Below are positions 24,858 to 33,068 of a stretch of 44,063 bases of DNA, in pieces. Made by a program: the position numbers and the translations under genes. The notes beneath the pieces were generated by a model. It had not been told where the DNA came from. It ran no database searches and saw only the letters and a program-made list of their open reading frames with translations. The stretch spans positions 1 to 44,063 of the forward strand of contig JBNKEE010000019.1 in NCBI GenBank assembly GCA_050288625.1, read 5' to 3'. Each line of letters starts with the position of its first letter. The stretch's first letter is position 1. Origin of the DNA: JAAGZL01 sp050288625 (lineage in GTDB: Bacteria; Pseudomonadota; Gammaproteobacteria; Chromatiales; Chromatiaceae).

Positions 24858-26765
24858 CTACCAGCCCCCGCCGCCACCGCCACCGCCTCCACCACCGGAG
24901 GAACCACCGCCGCCGCTGCCGGAGGATGATCCTGGGGCCGTGGATGAGGAAGATACGGCTGAGCTCATGGCGCTGCCGACGGTGCTGGTGAAACTTTCTA
25001 TGTTGTGGTGGTTCCAGTTGTGGCCGTGATACCAGGAGGGTTGATAACGATCGCCGCCTACCATGGTTTGGGCCAGGATGTCGGTAAAACGTTCCCCCCA
25101 CTCCTGTTCCACATCAAGGGCGATGGCATAAGGTAGATACTTTTCGAACAGTTCAGGGGTCTTTTCCGGGGGGTGCTTGAAATTGAGTTCGTCTTTTTCC
25201 GCCACCGACAGATAAAGCCTGAATCCCTCTATGCGGTCCAGAAGTCTACGTCCAGCGAGAGTTGGTGCCTTGAGCCATTGGTAAAACAGTAAGTTTATAG
25301 CGACTACACAAAGCAATGTTATGGCATATACCAGGGATACCTGAGTTATAAGGACCACGAGGCCGCCTATCTCTCCTCCGATAAACGGGATAGAGAATAG
25401 GGTGAGGAATATGGCGCCGGCTTTGTTGTCTCCCTTCCAGGCGGAGATAACCATAGATATTAGGGCAAATACTCCTATGCTCCAGAAGGTTAGCCACACC
25501 GACATGAACATAGCGGTTGCGGTCTGGTCAGCATCTGGTAGTAACAGAACTACTGCAGCCAGGGTCAGGATGCTTAGGATGATCCCAGGGACCAGGTAGC
25601 CTTTGTTGGTCACAAAATAGTTTTTCTCGTAGTCCCTTTTGAGAGAGCTTGTATGCGCGCTAATCGCCATGCTGATGGTGTTGTGGTTTGTGTTTTTCAG
25701 GATGATCTCTGTTCGGTGTTTGCCAAAAAGATACTTGTCTATGGCACCTTCACCAATGGCAAGTTTTATCCCGGTATTTCCCGTTTTTCGCAGGGTGAAT
25801 GTGCCTGCGCTGGACTCGTCGATCTCAAGATACCCCTTTACAGCCATATTCACGATTGCGGCAGAAAAGGCCTTCTTGTCATATCCCATGTTGGATATGA
25901 AGCGCATGGACGCAGGAGAATATCCTGGTTCAGGTTTGTACAGGGGGATGATTACACCGGCCTTCGGATCGCGTCCTACCATCCGCCAAATAACCAGGTA
26001 ATAGAGCAGGAGCAGAGACAGACCCGCTCCTCCGTAAACAGTGGAGCGATTGTCCTGGAGGAACCAATCTATGCGTTGTTCTTTTGTGGGTTCGGTTACA
26101 TAGCCCTTAGGCCAGTTTACGACGACGGTCATTCCTTCACGAGGGGCTAGGACTCTGGTGGTTTCGAACCAGGCCGAGCCGTCGTATTCTACGTTGGCTG
26201 AATAGTCCTGACCTTTTGCGCCCTGTGGTCCAGTGTAGCCTTCAAGATGAATCTGGTCAGGTGTAAATTCACTCGGCAGGCTTACAATGGCAGTGGCTTT
26301 GTCGATGGGGAAGTCCCAACCGTTACCGGTTACGTTCCAGTAGAGTTCATCAAATTTCTCAAAGAAACCGAGTTGCCGGTCAGTTCGGTAGATGATGGTG
26401 TAGGTATGCTCGCCATGTTCAATGAAACGGTCCTTGTTTCCTATATAGATGCGAATACCGTTGCTAAGCTGTTTGGTGTGGTAAGGTTCGCTGGCGCCAT
26501 TTCTGCCTATCTCAAGTAGTTCGAACTTCACTTGATAGTTATTATTATGGCTATCTCTGTATTTGGTTGGAAAATCTCTGTAGATGCCGCGTTTTATCTT
26601 TCTGCCTTCGGCCTGTACCCGGATGTGCTCCTCCACCAGCATGGATCCATCCGGTTCAATCGAGATGTCGCTGTGGTAGCTGAGTATACGCTCTTCGGCT
26701 TGAGATGTGGCGCTGGAGATCAGCAGCAATAGGATAGCGAAGAAGGATTGAAGATTAATGTTCAC
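24858..26765 (-). CDS. DUF2207 membrane protein with poly-glycine C-terminus
   Basis: A secreted/membrane protein of the DUF2207 family. Starting at GTG 26765 gives 635 aa with a signal peptide ending near SSATSQA. A long extracytoplasmic DUF2207 domain (ERILSYHSDISIEPDGSM onward) is followed by a helix near LSLLLLYYLVIW, a cytoplasmic part and a cluster of helices. The last ~25 residues are almost all Gly and Ser and end in Trp. The GTG overlaps the lemA stop by 11 nt, and LemA-DUF2207 pairs are common. A longer frame upstream would lie inside lemA. The molecular function is unknown. Confidence 0.85.
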   Translation of the reverse strand: MNINLQSFFAILLLLISSATSQAEERILSYHSDISIEPDGSMLVEEHIRVQAEGRKIKRGIYRDFPTKYRDSHNNNYQVKFELLEIGRNGASEPYHTKQLSNGIRIYIGNKDRFIEHGEHTYTIIYRTDRQLGFFEKFDELYWNVTGNGWDFPIDKATAIVSLPSEFTPDQIHLEGYTGPQGAKGQDYSANVEYDGSAWFETTRVLAPREGMTVVVNWPKGYVTEPTKEQRIDWFLQDNRSTVYGGAGLSLLLLYYLVIWRMVGRDPKAGVIIPLYKPEPGYSPASMRFISNMGYDKKAFSAAIVNMAVKGYLEIDESSAGTFTLRKTGNTGIKLAIGEGAIDKYLFGKHRTEIILKNTNHNTISMAISAHTSSLKRDYEKNYFVTNKGYLVPGIILSILTLAAVVLLLPDADQTATAMFMSVWLTFWSIGVFALISMVISAWKGDNKAGAIFLTLFSIPFIGGEIGGLVVLITQVSLVYAITLLCVVAINLLFYQWLKAPTLAGRRLLDRIEGFRLYLSVAEKDELNFKHPPEKTPELFEKYLPYAIALDVEQEWGERFTDILAQTMVGGDRYQPSWYHGHNWNHHNIESFTSTVGSAMSSAVSSSSTAPGSSSGSGGGGSSGGGGGGGGGGGW

Positions 26766-27315
26766 GGGCAATTTCCGGTGGAAGCGCCTCAGTGGCGCTT
26801 TCCAGTTCGAAGAATTCGGCCCGTTTAAATCCAAACAGGTGAGCAATCAACATATCTGGGAACGAATCTATACGTACGTTTAGCTGTTGCACCGAGCCGT
26901 TGTAATAGCGGCGCGCGAACTGGATATGGTTTTCCACTTCGGTCAGTTGTTGCAGCAGGTGCAGGTATTGGGAGTCTGCCTTCAAGTCGGGGTAGGCTTC
27001 AGCTACTGCAATAAGGCCCTTTATGCGTACGGTGAGCTCGTTCTCCTGACCGGCAGTCTCTGTTGGGGTTTTCTGTGCCTCTGTGTCTGCACGTAGTTGG
27101 GTTACCTCGTCCAGTACCGAACGTTCATAGCCGGAGTAGGCCTGAACTGCTTGCACCAGTTTCGGGATCAGGTCGAAGCGCCGTTTTAACTGTACGTTGA
27201 TGTCACTCCAGGCTGCAAGCACCCGGTTTTTATAGCGCACCAGGCGGTTATAGCAGAAGACAGCCCATGTAAGGGGTAGCAGTAGCGGTAGTGTCCAGAC
27301 TAGGATATCTAACAT
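26755..27315 (-). CDS. lemA: LemA family protein
   Basis: A 186-aa protein with one N-terminal helix (LVWTLPLLLPLTWAVFCYN) and the LemA helical bundle: VLAAWSDINVQLKRRFDLIP, then TEVENHIQFARRYYNGSVQQLN, then the usual SFPDMLIAHLFGFKRAEFFE. The first part is expected outside the cytoplasm. It is translationally coupled to the DUF2207 gene. LemA proteins have no agreed function, though membrane-stress links are reported for several bacteria. Confidence 0.92.
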   Translation of the reverse strand: MLDILVWTLPLLLPLTWAVFCYNRLVRYKNRVLAAWSDINVQLKRRFDLIPKLVQAVQAYSGYERSVLDEVTQLRADTEAQKTPTETAGQENELTVRIKGLIAVAEAYPDLKADSQYLHLLQQLTEVENHIQFARRYYNGSVQQLNVRIDSFPDMLIAHLFGFKRAEFFELESATEALPPEIAREH

Positions 27316-27332
27316 AATAAAGCTGTAACCTT

Positions 27333-28292
27333 TTACATTAGCCCTTGTTCTTTATAGTACCTTATGGCCCCTGGATGTAATGGGGCAGAGTTGCCCAGCA
27401 GCATATCTTTCTTCTTCAGATGATTGAGTGCCGGGTGCAGTTGACGGAAGGCGTCAAAATTATCGAACACCGCCTTTACAAGTTGATATACCACTTCTTC
27501 TTTTACATCCGCGCTGGTTACCAGCGTCGCTTTTACCCCGAATGTGGATGTGTCACTATCCGAACCGCGATACATTCCGCCCGGGATTATGGCAGGTGCG
27601 TAGTATGAGTTTGCGGCTATCAGTTTGTCTACGATGGTTCCTGCTACCGGTATCAGGATTGCGTCACAAGAGGTAGATGCCTCTTTGATGGATGCGTTGG
27701 GATGTCCCACAGTGTATGTGATTGCGTCGATCTTGTTATCACACATTGCTCGGGATTGCTCAGACGCCTTTAGCTCGGACGCCAGGGCGAAATCGGACTT
27801 GGTCCATCCGTACTTTTCCATCAACAGCTCCATGTTGCCGCGTTGACCTGAACCTGGGTTTCCTATGTTGACCCTTTTGCCTTTTAGGTCAGAGAAGCTC
27901 TTAATGCCGCTGTCCTTTCTGGCCATAAGGGTGAAGGGTTCGCTATGGATGGAGAAGACAGCGCGCAGTTTTTTGTTTGGTCCTTTATCTTCAAATTTTG
28001 ATGTGCCGTTGTAGGCATGGTACTGCCAGTCGGATTGGACAACGCCGAAATCCAGCTCGCCACTGCTGATTACATTGAGGTTGAAGATGGACCCGCCGGT
28101 GGATTCTACCGAGCAACGTATCTTGGTCTCTTTGCGGTTTCTGTTCATCAGTCTACATATAGCCCCTCCTGTGGGGTAGTAGACCCCGGTAAGGCCGCCA
28201 GTACCTATACTAGTGAATGTCTGTGCTATCGACCATGTAGGCGTGGTCAGCAGTATGCCAATGAGGGTTGCGACTATCCTGATCTTTTTCAT
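27333..28292 (-). CDS. TAXI-type TRAP transporter substrate-binding protein
   Basis: A 319-aa periplasmic protein of the TAXI family: signal peptide MKKIRIVATLIGILLTTPTW, then SIGTGGLTGVYYPTGGAICRL and the GKRVNIGNPGSGQRG block, both typical. The ATG at 28292 follows GGAG by 9 nt and places the signal peptide at the start; a longer frame from 28319 is less likely. TAXI proteins deliver carboxylates or glutamate-like ligands to fused DctQM permeases. No permease gene is in the window, so the transporter partner is missing locally. It lies 17 nt upstream of lemA in the same direction. Confidence 0.88.
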   Translation of the reverse strand: MKKIRIVATLIGILLTTPTWSIAQTFTSIGTGGLTGVYYPTGGAICRLMNRNRKETKIRCSVESTGGSIFNLNVISSGELDFGVVQSDWQYHAYNGTSKFEDKGPNKKLRAVFSIHSEPFTLMARKDSGIKSFSDLKGKRVNIGNPGSGQRGNMELLMEKYGWTKSDFALASELKASEQSRAMCDNKIDAITYTVGHPNASIKEASTSCDAILIPVAGTIVDKLIAANSYYAPAIIPGGMYRGSDSDTSTFGVKATLVTSADVKEEVVYQLVKAVFDNFDAFRQLHPALNHLKKKDMLLGNSAPLHPGAIRYYKEQGLM

Positions 28293-28378
28293 CCGATACT
28301 CCAGGTTGTACATTTCCATTTAATCTGGCTCTCACGGTATCTGTGGGAACCCATGTCATTTACTCCATCTGACATATG

Positions 28379-28403
28379 CATTCCCACGCTGGAGCGTAGG
28401 AAT
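28379..28403. repeat. Palindromic repeat ATTCCCACGCT..AGCGT.GGAAT
   Basis: An imperfect palindrome with arms ATTCCCACGCT and AGCGTAGGAAT around GG. It belongs to the widespread TTCCCACGCT-type dispersed repeats. It lies between psd and the TAXI gene and could act as a transcript-stabilising or terminating hairpin. Confidence 0.55.
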
Positions 28404-28412
28404 AAGTCAGAA

Positions 28413-29318
28413 CTATGTGCCTTTACTAGATGTTATCGAGCCTATCTGCTGGCCCATCTGCATTTTTGTCTCTGGTCGTAGTTCAGCGGCTAGTTCAACT
28501 GCATCCTTACCAAACAGCAGAATAACGGTTGAACCCATGTTGAAACGTCCCATCTCCTGTCCGCGCTGCAGCTTGATTGCGGCAGAACTTTTTCTGCCGT
28601 ACTCCCAGGTTGTGACGCGGCGTGAAGTCGGAGTCACTGTTCCAGCCCAGACTGTATCCATACTGGATACAAATATGGCGCCTACCATTATAAGGGCCAT
28701 TGGTCCCGCCTCTGTATCGAATAGGTTGATTACTCTCTCATTGCGGCTGAACAGTCGTGGTATGTTCAGTGTGGTAGATGGGCTGACGCTGAACAATCTG
28801 CCAGGTACATGGGTCATCTTCTTCAGAGTGCCGGTGATTGGCATGTGTATGCGGTGATAGTCTCGGGGTGATAGGTAGATGGTGACGAAGCTTCCGTCAT
28901 TAAACATATCTGTCACCTTTGGATCGCCTCCCACCAGCTCAGTCAGGCTGAAATCATGGCCTTTGGCCTGAAATATACGTCCCTGCTCAATCTTTCCTGA
29001 CTGGCTTACGGCCCCGTCAACCGGTGATACCAGGGTGTTCTTCCCTGAGGCTATGGGTCTTGCGTCTGGCTTAAGTTCTCGGGTGAAAAAATCATTGAAG
29101 CTGCGATAGTTGGTCGGTTCAGAGTCTGCCGCCTGTCCAATATCAACGTTATAGATATCGATAATATTTCTTATTATTAAATCTTTAAATGGCTTCCACT
29201 CACTACGCGTGATCAGGTACATGATCTGGGAAAGTAGATGGTGTGGTAGCAGATATTGGATTAGTGAAAATATCTTTCCGAAAAGGGTATTCGTTGTTTG
29301 TTGGTTATTGTCATTCAT
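28413..29318 (-). CDS. psd: Phosphatidylserine decarboxylase proenzyme
   Basis: It makes phosphatidylethanolamine at the inner membrane. The self-cleavage motif is GST at 262-264 (FNMGSTVILLFGK); cleavage before S263 leaves a 39-residue alpha chain with the pyruvoyl group. SPVDGAVSQ and YLSPRDYHRIHMP are typical of the beta chain. I chose the ATG at 29318 (301 aa) over a TTG at 29336 because neither has a clear ribosome-binding site. No pssA is adjacent. It is separated from soxZ by a hairpin. Confidence 0.94.
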   Translation of the reverse strand: MNDNNQQTTNTLFGKIFSLIQYLLPHHLLSQIMYLITRSEWKPFKDLIIRNIIDIYNVDIGQAADSEPTNYRSFNDFFTRELKPDARPIASGKNTLVSPVDGAVSQSGKIEQGRIFQAKGHDFSLTELVGGDPKVTDMFNDGSFVTIYLSPRDYHRIHMPITGTLKKMTHVPGRLFSVSPSTTLNIPRLFSRNERVINLFDTEAGPMALIMVGAIFVSSMDTVWAGTVTPTSRRVTTWEYGRKSSAAIKLQRGQEMGRFNMGSTVILLFGKDAVELAAELRPETKMQMGQQIGSITSSKGT

Positions 29319-29414
29319 CTGTTCGTTGTGGTTCAAAGGCGATCAATATTGACTATGTTAGTAACTATTGTCGTCATCCACAACTACACTCTCTTTCAAG
29401 CTAGGTTTATGGAC

Positions 29415-29440
29415 GAGGTGACGCATCTCTGCGCCACCTC
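29415..29440 (-). terminator. Hairpin downstream of soxZ
   Basis: Arms GAGGTG-A-CGCA and TGCG-C-CACCTC pair with one mismatch around a TCTC loop, 16 nt after the soxZ stop. There is no U-run, so it may stabilise the soxYZ mRNA or act as a weak attenuator and not as a full intrinsic terminator. Confidence 0.4.
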
Positions 29441-29456
29441 AGATACATATTATGAA

Positions 29457-29777
29457 CTACTTGATGCTGGCCTCGCCTGATTGGCTTTCGCCTTTATTAT
29501 CAACCCAGGTGATCTTTATTGAGTCGCCTTTGTTGCCCTTGAATTTGAAAGAGATGTAAGGGTTGGCGGATACGCCGCCGCTGAGAAGGGCTGAAAAACA
29601 GGTCTTGCCTGCTGACTCAGCTGTCACTTCCTGGATGAAATGGGCCGGGATAACCTGCCCGGTTTTCTTGTCTTTTCTGGCCCCATTCTCCATCGGATGG
29701 CGCATCAATACCTTTACAAGAGTCTCTTCGTTTATATGCTTGGCGCTTATCCTGATGCCTGATTTTTTCACTGCCAT
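29457..29777 (-). CDS. soxZ: Sulfur-oxidation carrier subunit SoxZ
   Basis: A 106-aa periplasmic partner of SoxY with an immunoglobulin-like fold: KVLMRHPMENGARKD near the start and SANPYISFKFKG in the centre are characteristic. It has no signal peptide of its own, as usual; SoxZ is exported with SoxY. GAGGT lies upstream of the ATG. It follows soxY by 81 nt. No other sox genes are in the window. Confidence 0.96.
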   Translation of the reverse strand: MAVKKSGIRISAKHINEETLVKVLMRHPMENGARKDKKTGQVIPAHFIQEVTAESAGKTCFSALLSGGVSANPYISFKFKGNKGDSIKITWVDNKGESQSGEASIK

Positions 29778-29858
29778 ATTGGTTACCTCATACTTGTTTA
29801 GTTGCCTGCTGAGCTCAGCGCACGTGTGGAAAATAAATATCTAATCAGTTGATGAGAT

Positions 29859-30335
29859 CTATCCGCCGCATCCACCGATGGTTACTTTTATCTCGTGCTG
29901 AGTGCTATACAGCTTGTTGTCTGCCTTTACTATGGCTATAACGTCTCCAGTTTTTGCCATCTTAATCCTGGTTGATACATAGGCAGCGGCTCCTTCGCCA
30001 GGTTTGAAATTTGCGACCAGGGGCAATGGGTTGTTGATAGCAACTACGGTCATGGATTCAACATTGGCTATGCCGGTTTCGACCTTTATGGGAACTACGG
30101 CGCCGTTTTCAGCGATTTCCGGTACTGTCAGTTTTATATCGGCACTTGTCTCTGTTTGATCAGATCCTAGTAGCGTATTTAGTGCCTCAGACATATTCTT
30201 TGCCTGGAAGGCATCTTGAGGCCAGGCAGCGAGAACCGCTTTAGGTGTCAGCAGTCCGGCGCCGACAAGCATACCCATTGTCCCTGCGGCCAGCGACTGC
30301 TGTAAAAAGAGTCTACGTTTCGTATCTACATTCAT
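29859..30335 (-). CDS. soxY: Sulfur-carrier protein SoxY
   Basis: SoxY holds sulfur intermediates on the cysteine of its C-terminal swinging arm. The arm GGCGG is intact, with C156 of 158 residues. The N-terminus has a twin-arginine signal (KRRLFLQQSLAAG) and a hydrophobic stretch ending near AVLAA, consistent with folded co-export of SoxYZ. A GAGGAGATG ribosome-binding site supports the ATG at 30335. A split location of soxYZ from soxXAB is common in sulfur-oxidising gammaproteobacteria, where stored sulfur is formed. Confidence 0.96.
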   Translation of the reverse strand: MNVDTKRRLFLQQSLAAGTMGMLVGAGLLTPKAVLAAWPQDAFQAKNMSEALNTLLGSDQTETSADIKLTVPEIAENGAVVPIKVETGIANVESMTVVAINNPLPLVANFKPGEGAAAYVSTRIKMAKTGDVIAIVKADNKLYSTQHEIKVTIGGCGG

Positions 30336-30573
30336 CTGTTACATCTCCTCTGTAGGTAGCAGGATGATTCCTGTCGTCACCTGAATATCGCTCTACGGCG
30401 ATTTTTTAATCAAATAGATTATGGTTTTAGCCTGGGTGATTATGGCCCAGGGGTTAATCACGATCCTGTATATATAGTATAAGTAAGTAACAAAGTAATA
30501 AAGTAGTAAGGAACCACGTCAAAAAACACGCACAATTGTTGCGGGATTAATACTTCGCTGTTTATAGAATCAA

Positions 30574-30600
30574 ACACATGCACCCATGGCCTGCATGTGT
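30574..30600. promoter_or_regulatory. Perfect inverted repeat upstream of the yadG-like gene
   Basis: ACACATGCA and TGCATGTGT form a perfect 9-bp inverted repeat around CCCATGGCC. It ends 13 nt before the chosen yadG start and follows a weak promoter-like pair (TTGCGG at 30539, TATAGA at 30563). The symmetry suits a dimeric regulator's operator, or an mRNA hairpin covering the ribosome-binding region. No regulator gene is adjacent. Confidence 0.5.
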
Positions 30601-30613
30601 AAAAATGCGCGGC

Positions 30614-31549
30614 ATGACGTTAAAAGCACTCAAGATTCAGAATCTGCGCAAGACCTATCTAAAAGGCCCTGAGGCCCTGCGCGGAATCGACCTGGAGGTG
30701 GAAGAGGGTGATTTCTTTGCGCTGCTGGGTCCGAACGGGGCAGGTAAATCCACCGCTATAGGCATCATTAGCTCCCTGGTAAACAAGAGTTCGGGCAAGG
30801 TAGAGGTATTTGGACATGATCTTGACCAGGACCCGGAAGCGGTTAAGTCCTGCATAGGACTGGTGCCGCAAGAGTTTAACTTTAATGTGTTTCTGCCGGT
30901 TGAAGAGGTTGTGATCAATCAGGCAGGCTATTACGGAATCCCAAAAGAGCAGGCGCGGCAGAACGCGGAAGAGAGTTTGAAACAATTAGACCTTTGGCCT
31001 AAACGCAGGGTCATGGCTAGGGAACTGTCCGGTGGTATGAAACGCAGGTTGATGATTGCTCGTGCCCTGGTGAACAGGCCAAGGCTTTTGATCCTGGATG
31101 AGCCCACGGCCGGGGTGGATATAGAGATTCGGCGCTCTATGTGGGATTTCCTGCAGGAGCTAAACCGCAAAGGCACCACTATCATTCTTACTACTCACTA
31201 TCTGGAAGAGGCCGAGAATCTCTGCCGTAATATCGCTATTATCAATCATGGTTCGATCGTGGAACACAGCAGCATGGATAAACTGTTGTATAAATTGCAT
31301 ACCGAGACCTTTGTATTGAATCTGAAAGATAACCTTAAGCAGGCCCCACATATAGAAGGGTTCGATATTTCCCTGCGAGACAGTTGTACTTTAGAGGTGG
31401 CTGTTGCCCGTGAGCGAGGCATCAGCGCACTGTTCAGCGGTTTGTCGCGACAAAATATCGAGGTGCTTAGTTTGCGCAATAAACAGAATCGTCTGGAGCA
31501 GTTGTTTATCGATATGTTGGACGAAGATCGTAACGGAGACGGCAAATGA
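30614..31549 (+). CDS. yadG: ABC transporter ATP-binding protein, YadG-like
   Basis: A nucleotide-binding subunit with Walker A GPNGAGKST, signature LSGGMKRRL, Walker B LLILDEPTAGVDI and H-loop LTTHYLEEAENLC. Starting at ATG 30614 (MTLKALKIQNLRKTY) gives 311 aa, like E. coli YadG. The frame is open further upstream to 30578, but that part lies in an inverted repeat and has no family similarity; ATG 30605 is also possible. It overlaps the permease gene by 4 nt (ATGA). Confidence 0.92.
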   Translation: MTLKALKIQNLRKTYLKGPEALRGIDLEVEEGDFFALLGPNGAGKSTAIGIISSLVNKSSGKVEVFGHDLDQDPEAVKSCIGLVPQEFNFNVFLPVEEVVINQAGYYGIPKEQARQNAEESLKQLDLWPKRRVMARELSGGMKRRLMIARALVNRPRLLILDEPTAGVDIEIRRSMWDFLQELNRKGTTIILTTHYLEEAENLCRNIAIINHGSIVEHSSMDKLLYKLHTETFVLNLKDNLKQAPHIEGFDISLRDSCTLEVAVARERGISALFSGLSRQNIEVLSLRNKQNRLEQLFIDMLDEDRNGDGK

Positions 31550-32322
31550 ACAGATGCCAACGTTACTGGATCGCCTTTCGCGCCATCATAGAAAAAGAGG
31601 TCATGCGCTTTATGCGCATCTGGATCCAGACCATCTTGCCGGCAGCGGTAACCACTGCACTATACTTCATAATCTTCGGGACATTGATTGGTGAAAGGAT
31701 CGGTGAGATGGATGGTCACAACTACATTGACTATATTGTTCCGGGTTTGATCTTGATGGCGGTCATCACCAACTCCTATGCTAATGTGGTCTCCTCGTTT
31801 TACAGTAGCAAGTTTCAACGTCATATAGAGGAGATACTTATCTCACCAGTTCCCAACTGGATCATAATATCCGGCTATGTGGGTGGGGGAGTGGCACGTG
31901 GCATTATGGTAGGGATCGCAGTCACTCTGGTGTCGCTCTTTTTTACCGACCTTGTCATCCACAGCTATGTTATGACCTTTGTGGTTTTAATTTTGACATC
32001 AATACTGTTTTCTCTGGCCGGTCTTATAAACGCCGTCTTTGCCAAGACCTTTGATGATATCTCTATCGTACCCACCTTCGTGCTCACGCCGCTTACTTAC
32101 CTGGGCGGGGTGTTCTACTCCATCAAGATGCTGCCGCAGTTCTGGCAGCAGGTGTCCCTGGCCAATCCGATCCTGTATATGGTGAATGCCTTTCGTTATG
32201 GCCTGTTGGGTGCGTCGGATATCCCCATAGCAACAGCGCTGGTGATTATTCTGTTATTTATCGTTGTGCTGGGAGTGGGGAGTCATTATCTGTTGGTAAG
32301 GGGGGTGGGGATTAAGGATTGA
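31546..32322 (+). CDS. yadH: ABC-2 type permease, YadH-like
   Basis: A 258-aa membrane protein with six predicted helices and the ABC-2 hallmark LTYLGGVFYSIKMLPQFWQQ. The family-typical ISPVPNWIIISGYVGGGVARG follows helix 2. It is translationally coupled to yadG. Length and pattern match YadH (256 aa). The substrate is unknown. It is a second exporter, distinct from the one at 22.9-24.8 kb, whose permease has a large outer loop. Confidence 0.92.
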   Translation: MNRCQRYWIAFRAIIEKEVMRFMRIWIQTILPAAVTTALYFIIFGTLIGERIGEMDGHNYIDYIVPGLILMAVITNSYANVVSSFYSSKFQRHIEEILISPVPNWIIISGYVGGGVARGIMVGIAVTLVSLFFTDLVIHSYVMTFVVLILTSILFSLAGLINAVFAKTFDDISIVPTFVLTPLTYLGGVFYSIKMLPQFWQQVSLANPILYMVNAFRYGLLGASDIPIATALVIILLFIVVLGVGSHYLLVRGVGIKD

Positions 32323-32365
32323 TGGTTTTGCTTTATCATTTCTGCGCAGGCGTGGATCAGGGTAT

Positions 32366-32408
32366 TCTCTCTTCTCCCTTGGGGGAGAAGGGTTGGGGAT
32401 GAGGGGGC
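32366..32408 (+). repeat. Single REP-like unit after yadH
   Basis: A hairpin TCTCTTCTCCC-TT-GGGGGAGAAGG followed by GGATGAGGGGG. It is a member of the family at 1222-1313 and 9836-9945, present here as one unit. It begins 43 bp after the yadH stop and directly abuts repeat copy C. Confidence 0.7.
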
Positions 32409-32420
32409 ACTGTTAGCAGT

Positions 32421-32700
32421 AACGGTAATTAGTTTCGTAGCCCTTAACCATTAGCGCATTTCTTTATTTTTCGAGCAGGGGCTACAAGCCTATTTCTTTT
32501 GCTTGTCCAAAAGAAATAGGCGAAAGAAAAGGACACTCCACGATTTGCCCTTCGGGTGCCCTCCGTTCCTCACCGCTCCAGGGGCTCCAGCGACGGGCGT
32601 TCCCTCGCCCGCGCTGGAGGCACCGCGTCCATGCGGTGCCCCTATGGGCCTGTTCCTGTATCGGTTCCGGTACTCGGCTGCGTCGAAGGAGTTTATTGGT
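32421..32700 (+). repeat. Long structured repeat, copy C (diverged)
   Basis: It has the same order of parts as copy A but a different sequence: an AGTTTCGTAGC block, the 14-bp hairpin GCCTATTTCTTTTG (32488-32521, again a 6-nt loop), a nested hairpin CTCCAGCG...CGCTGGAG enclosing CGGGCG / CGCCCG (32584-32619), and GGCACCGC / GCGGTGCC (32619-32640). Stem sequences differ from copy A at several places on both arms, so pairing is preserved. The right end is uncertain. Confidence 0.75.
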
Positions 32701-32713
32701 GTCACCCCATAAT

Positions 32714-32978
32714 CCCGTGTGTTACACCGAGCATCGCAGTTGTAAGCGGAAATGGCCCGCAGGGGACCGACAGGGATGTCGGTCCTCCTCCGCGGGATAG
32801 GGATATCCCGTCGGAAGAGCCACGCTGGAGACGAGAAGCGCAGGGTACCCGTAGGGGGTAACACCCGGGCGCGTTTTTCTTTCGTCCCTTTCTTTTGCGC
32901 GTACAAAAGAAAGGGACTCGCAGCCAGTGTTATGAAGCAAGAAAAATGAGTTGAAAGGATTAGGCTGCGAAACTGATT
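32714..32978 (-). repeat. Long structured repeat, copy B (inverted)
   Basis: Nearly identical to copy A over most of its length but on the minus strand, placed head to head with copy C. Its 14-bp hairpin is at 32884-32917 (stem GTCCCTTTCTTTTG, 6-nt loop), differing from copy A by a paired A-T to G-C change next to the loop. With copy A it forms an inverted pair 17 kb apart. Confidence 0.85.
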
Positions 32979-32999
32979 GCATATCTAACTAAAAGACAC

Positions 33000-33029
33000 T
33001 GGATCCCGCGATTAAGTCGTGGGATGACG
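33000..33029 (-). repeat. Short palindromic repeat, diverged copy
   Basis: TGGATCCCGCGATTAAGTCG leading into GGGATGACG. This is the reverse orientation of the element at 15624-15653 with two changes in the centre and arm. It lies between repeat copy B and the stop of the 247-aa gene. Confidence 0.65.
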
Positions 33030-33068
33030 TACGTAATTATCGTAAAAAGTTGTATGTTAGTAATCAGT

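Noticed and set aside
30487..30515. AGTAA-type short repeats in the soxY-yadG intergenic region
   Set aside because: Irregular low-complexity AT-rich sequence without consistent spacing. It probably only contributes to promoter melting.
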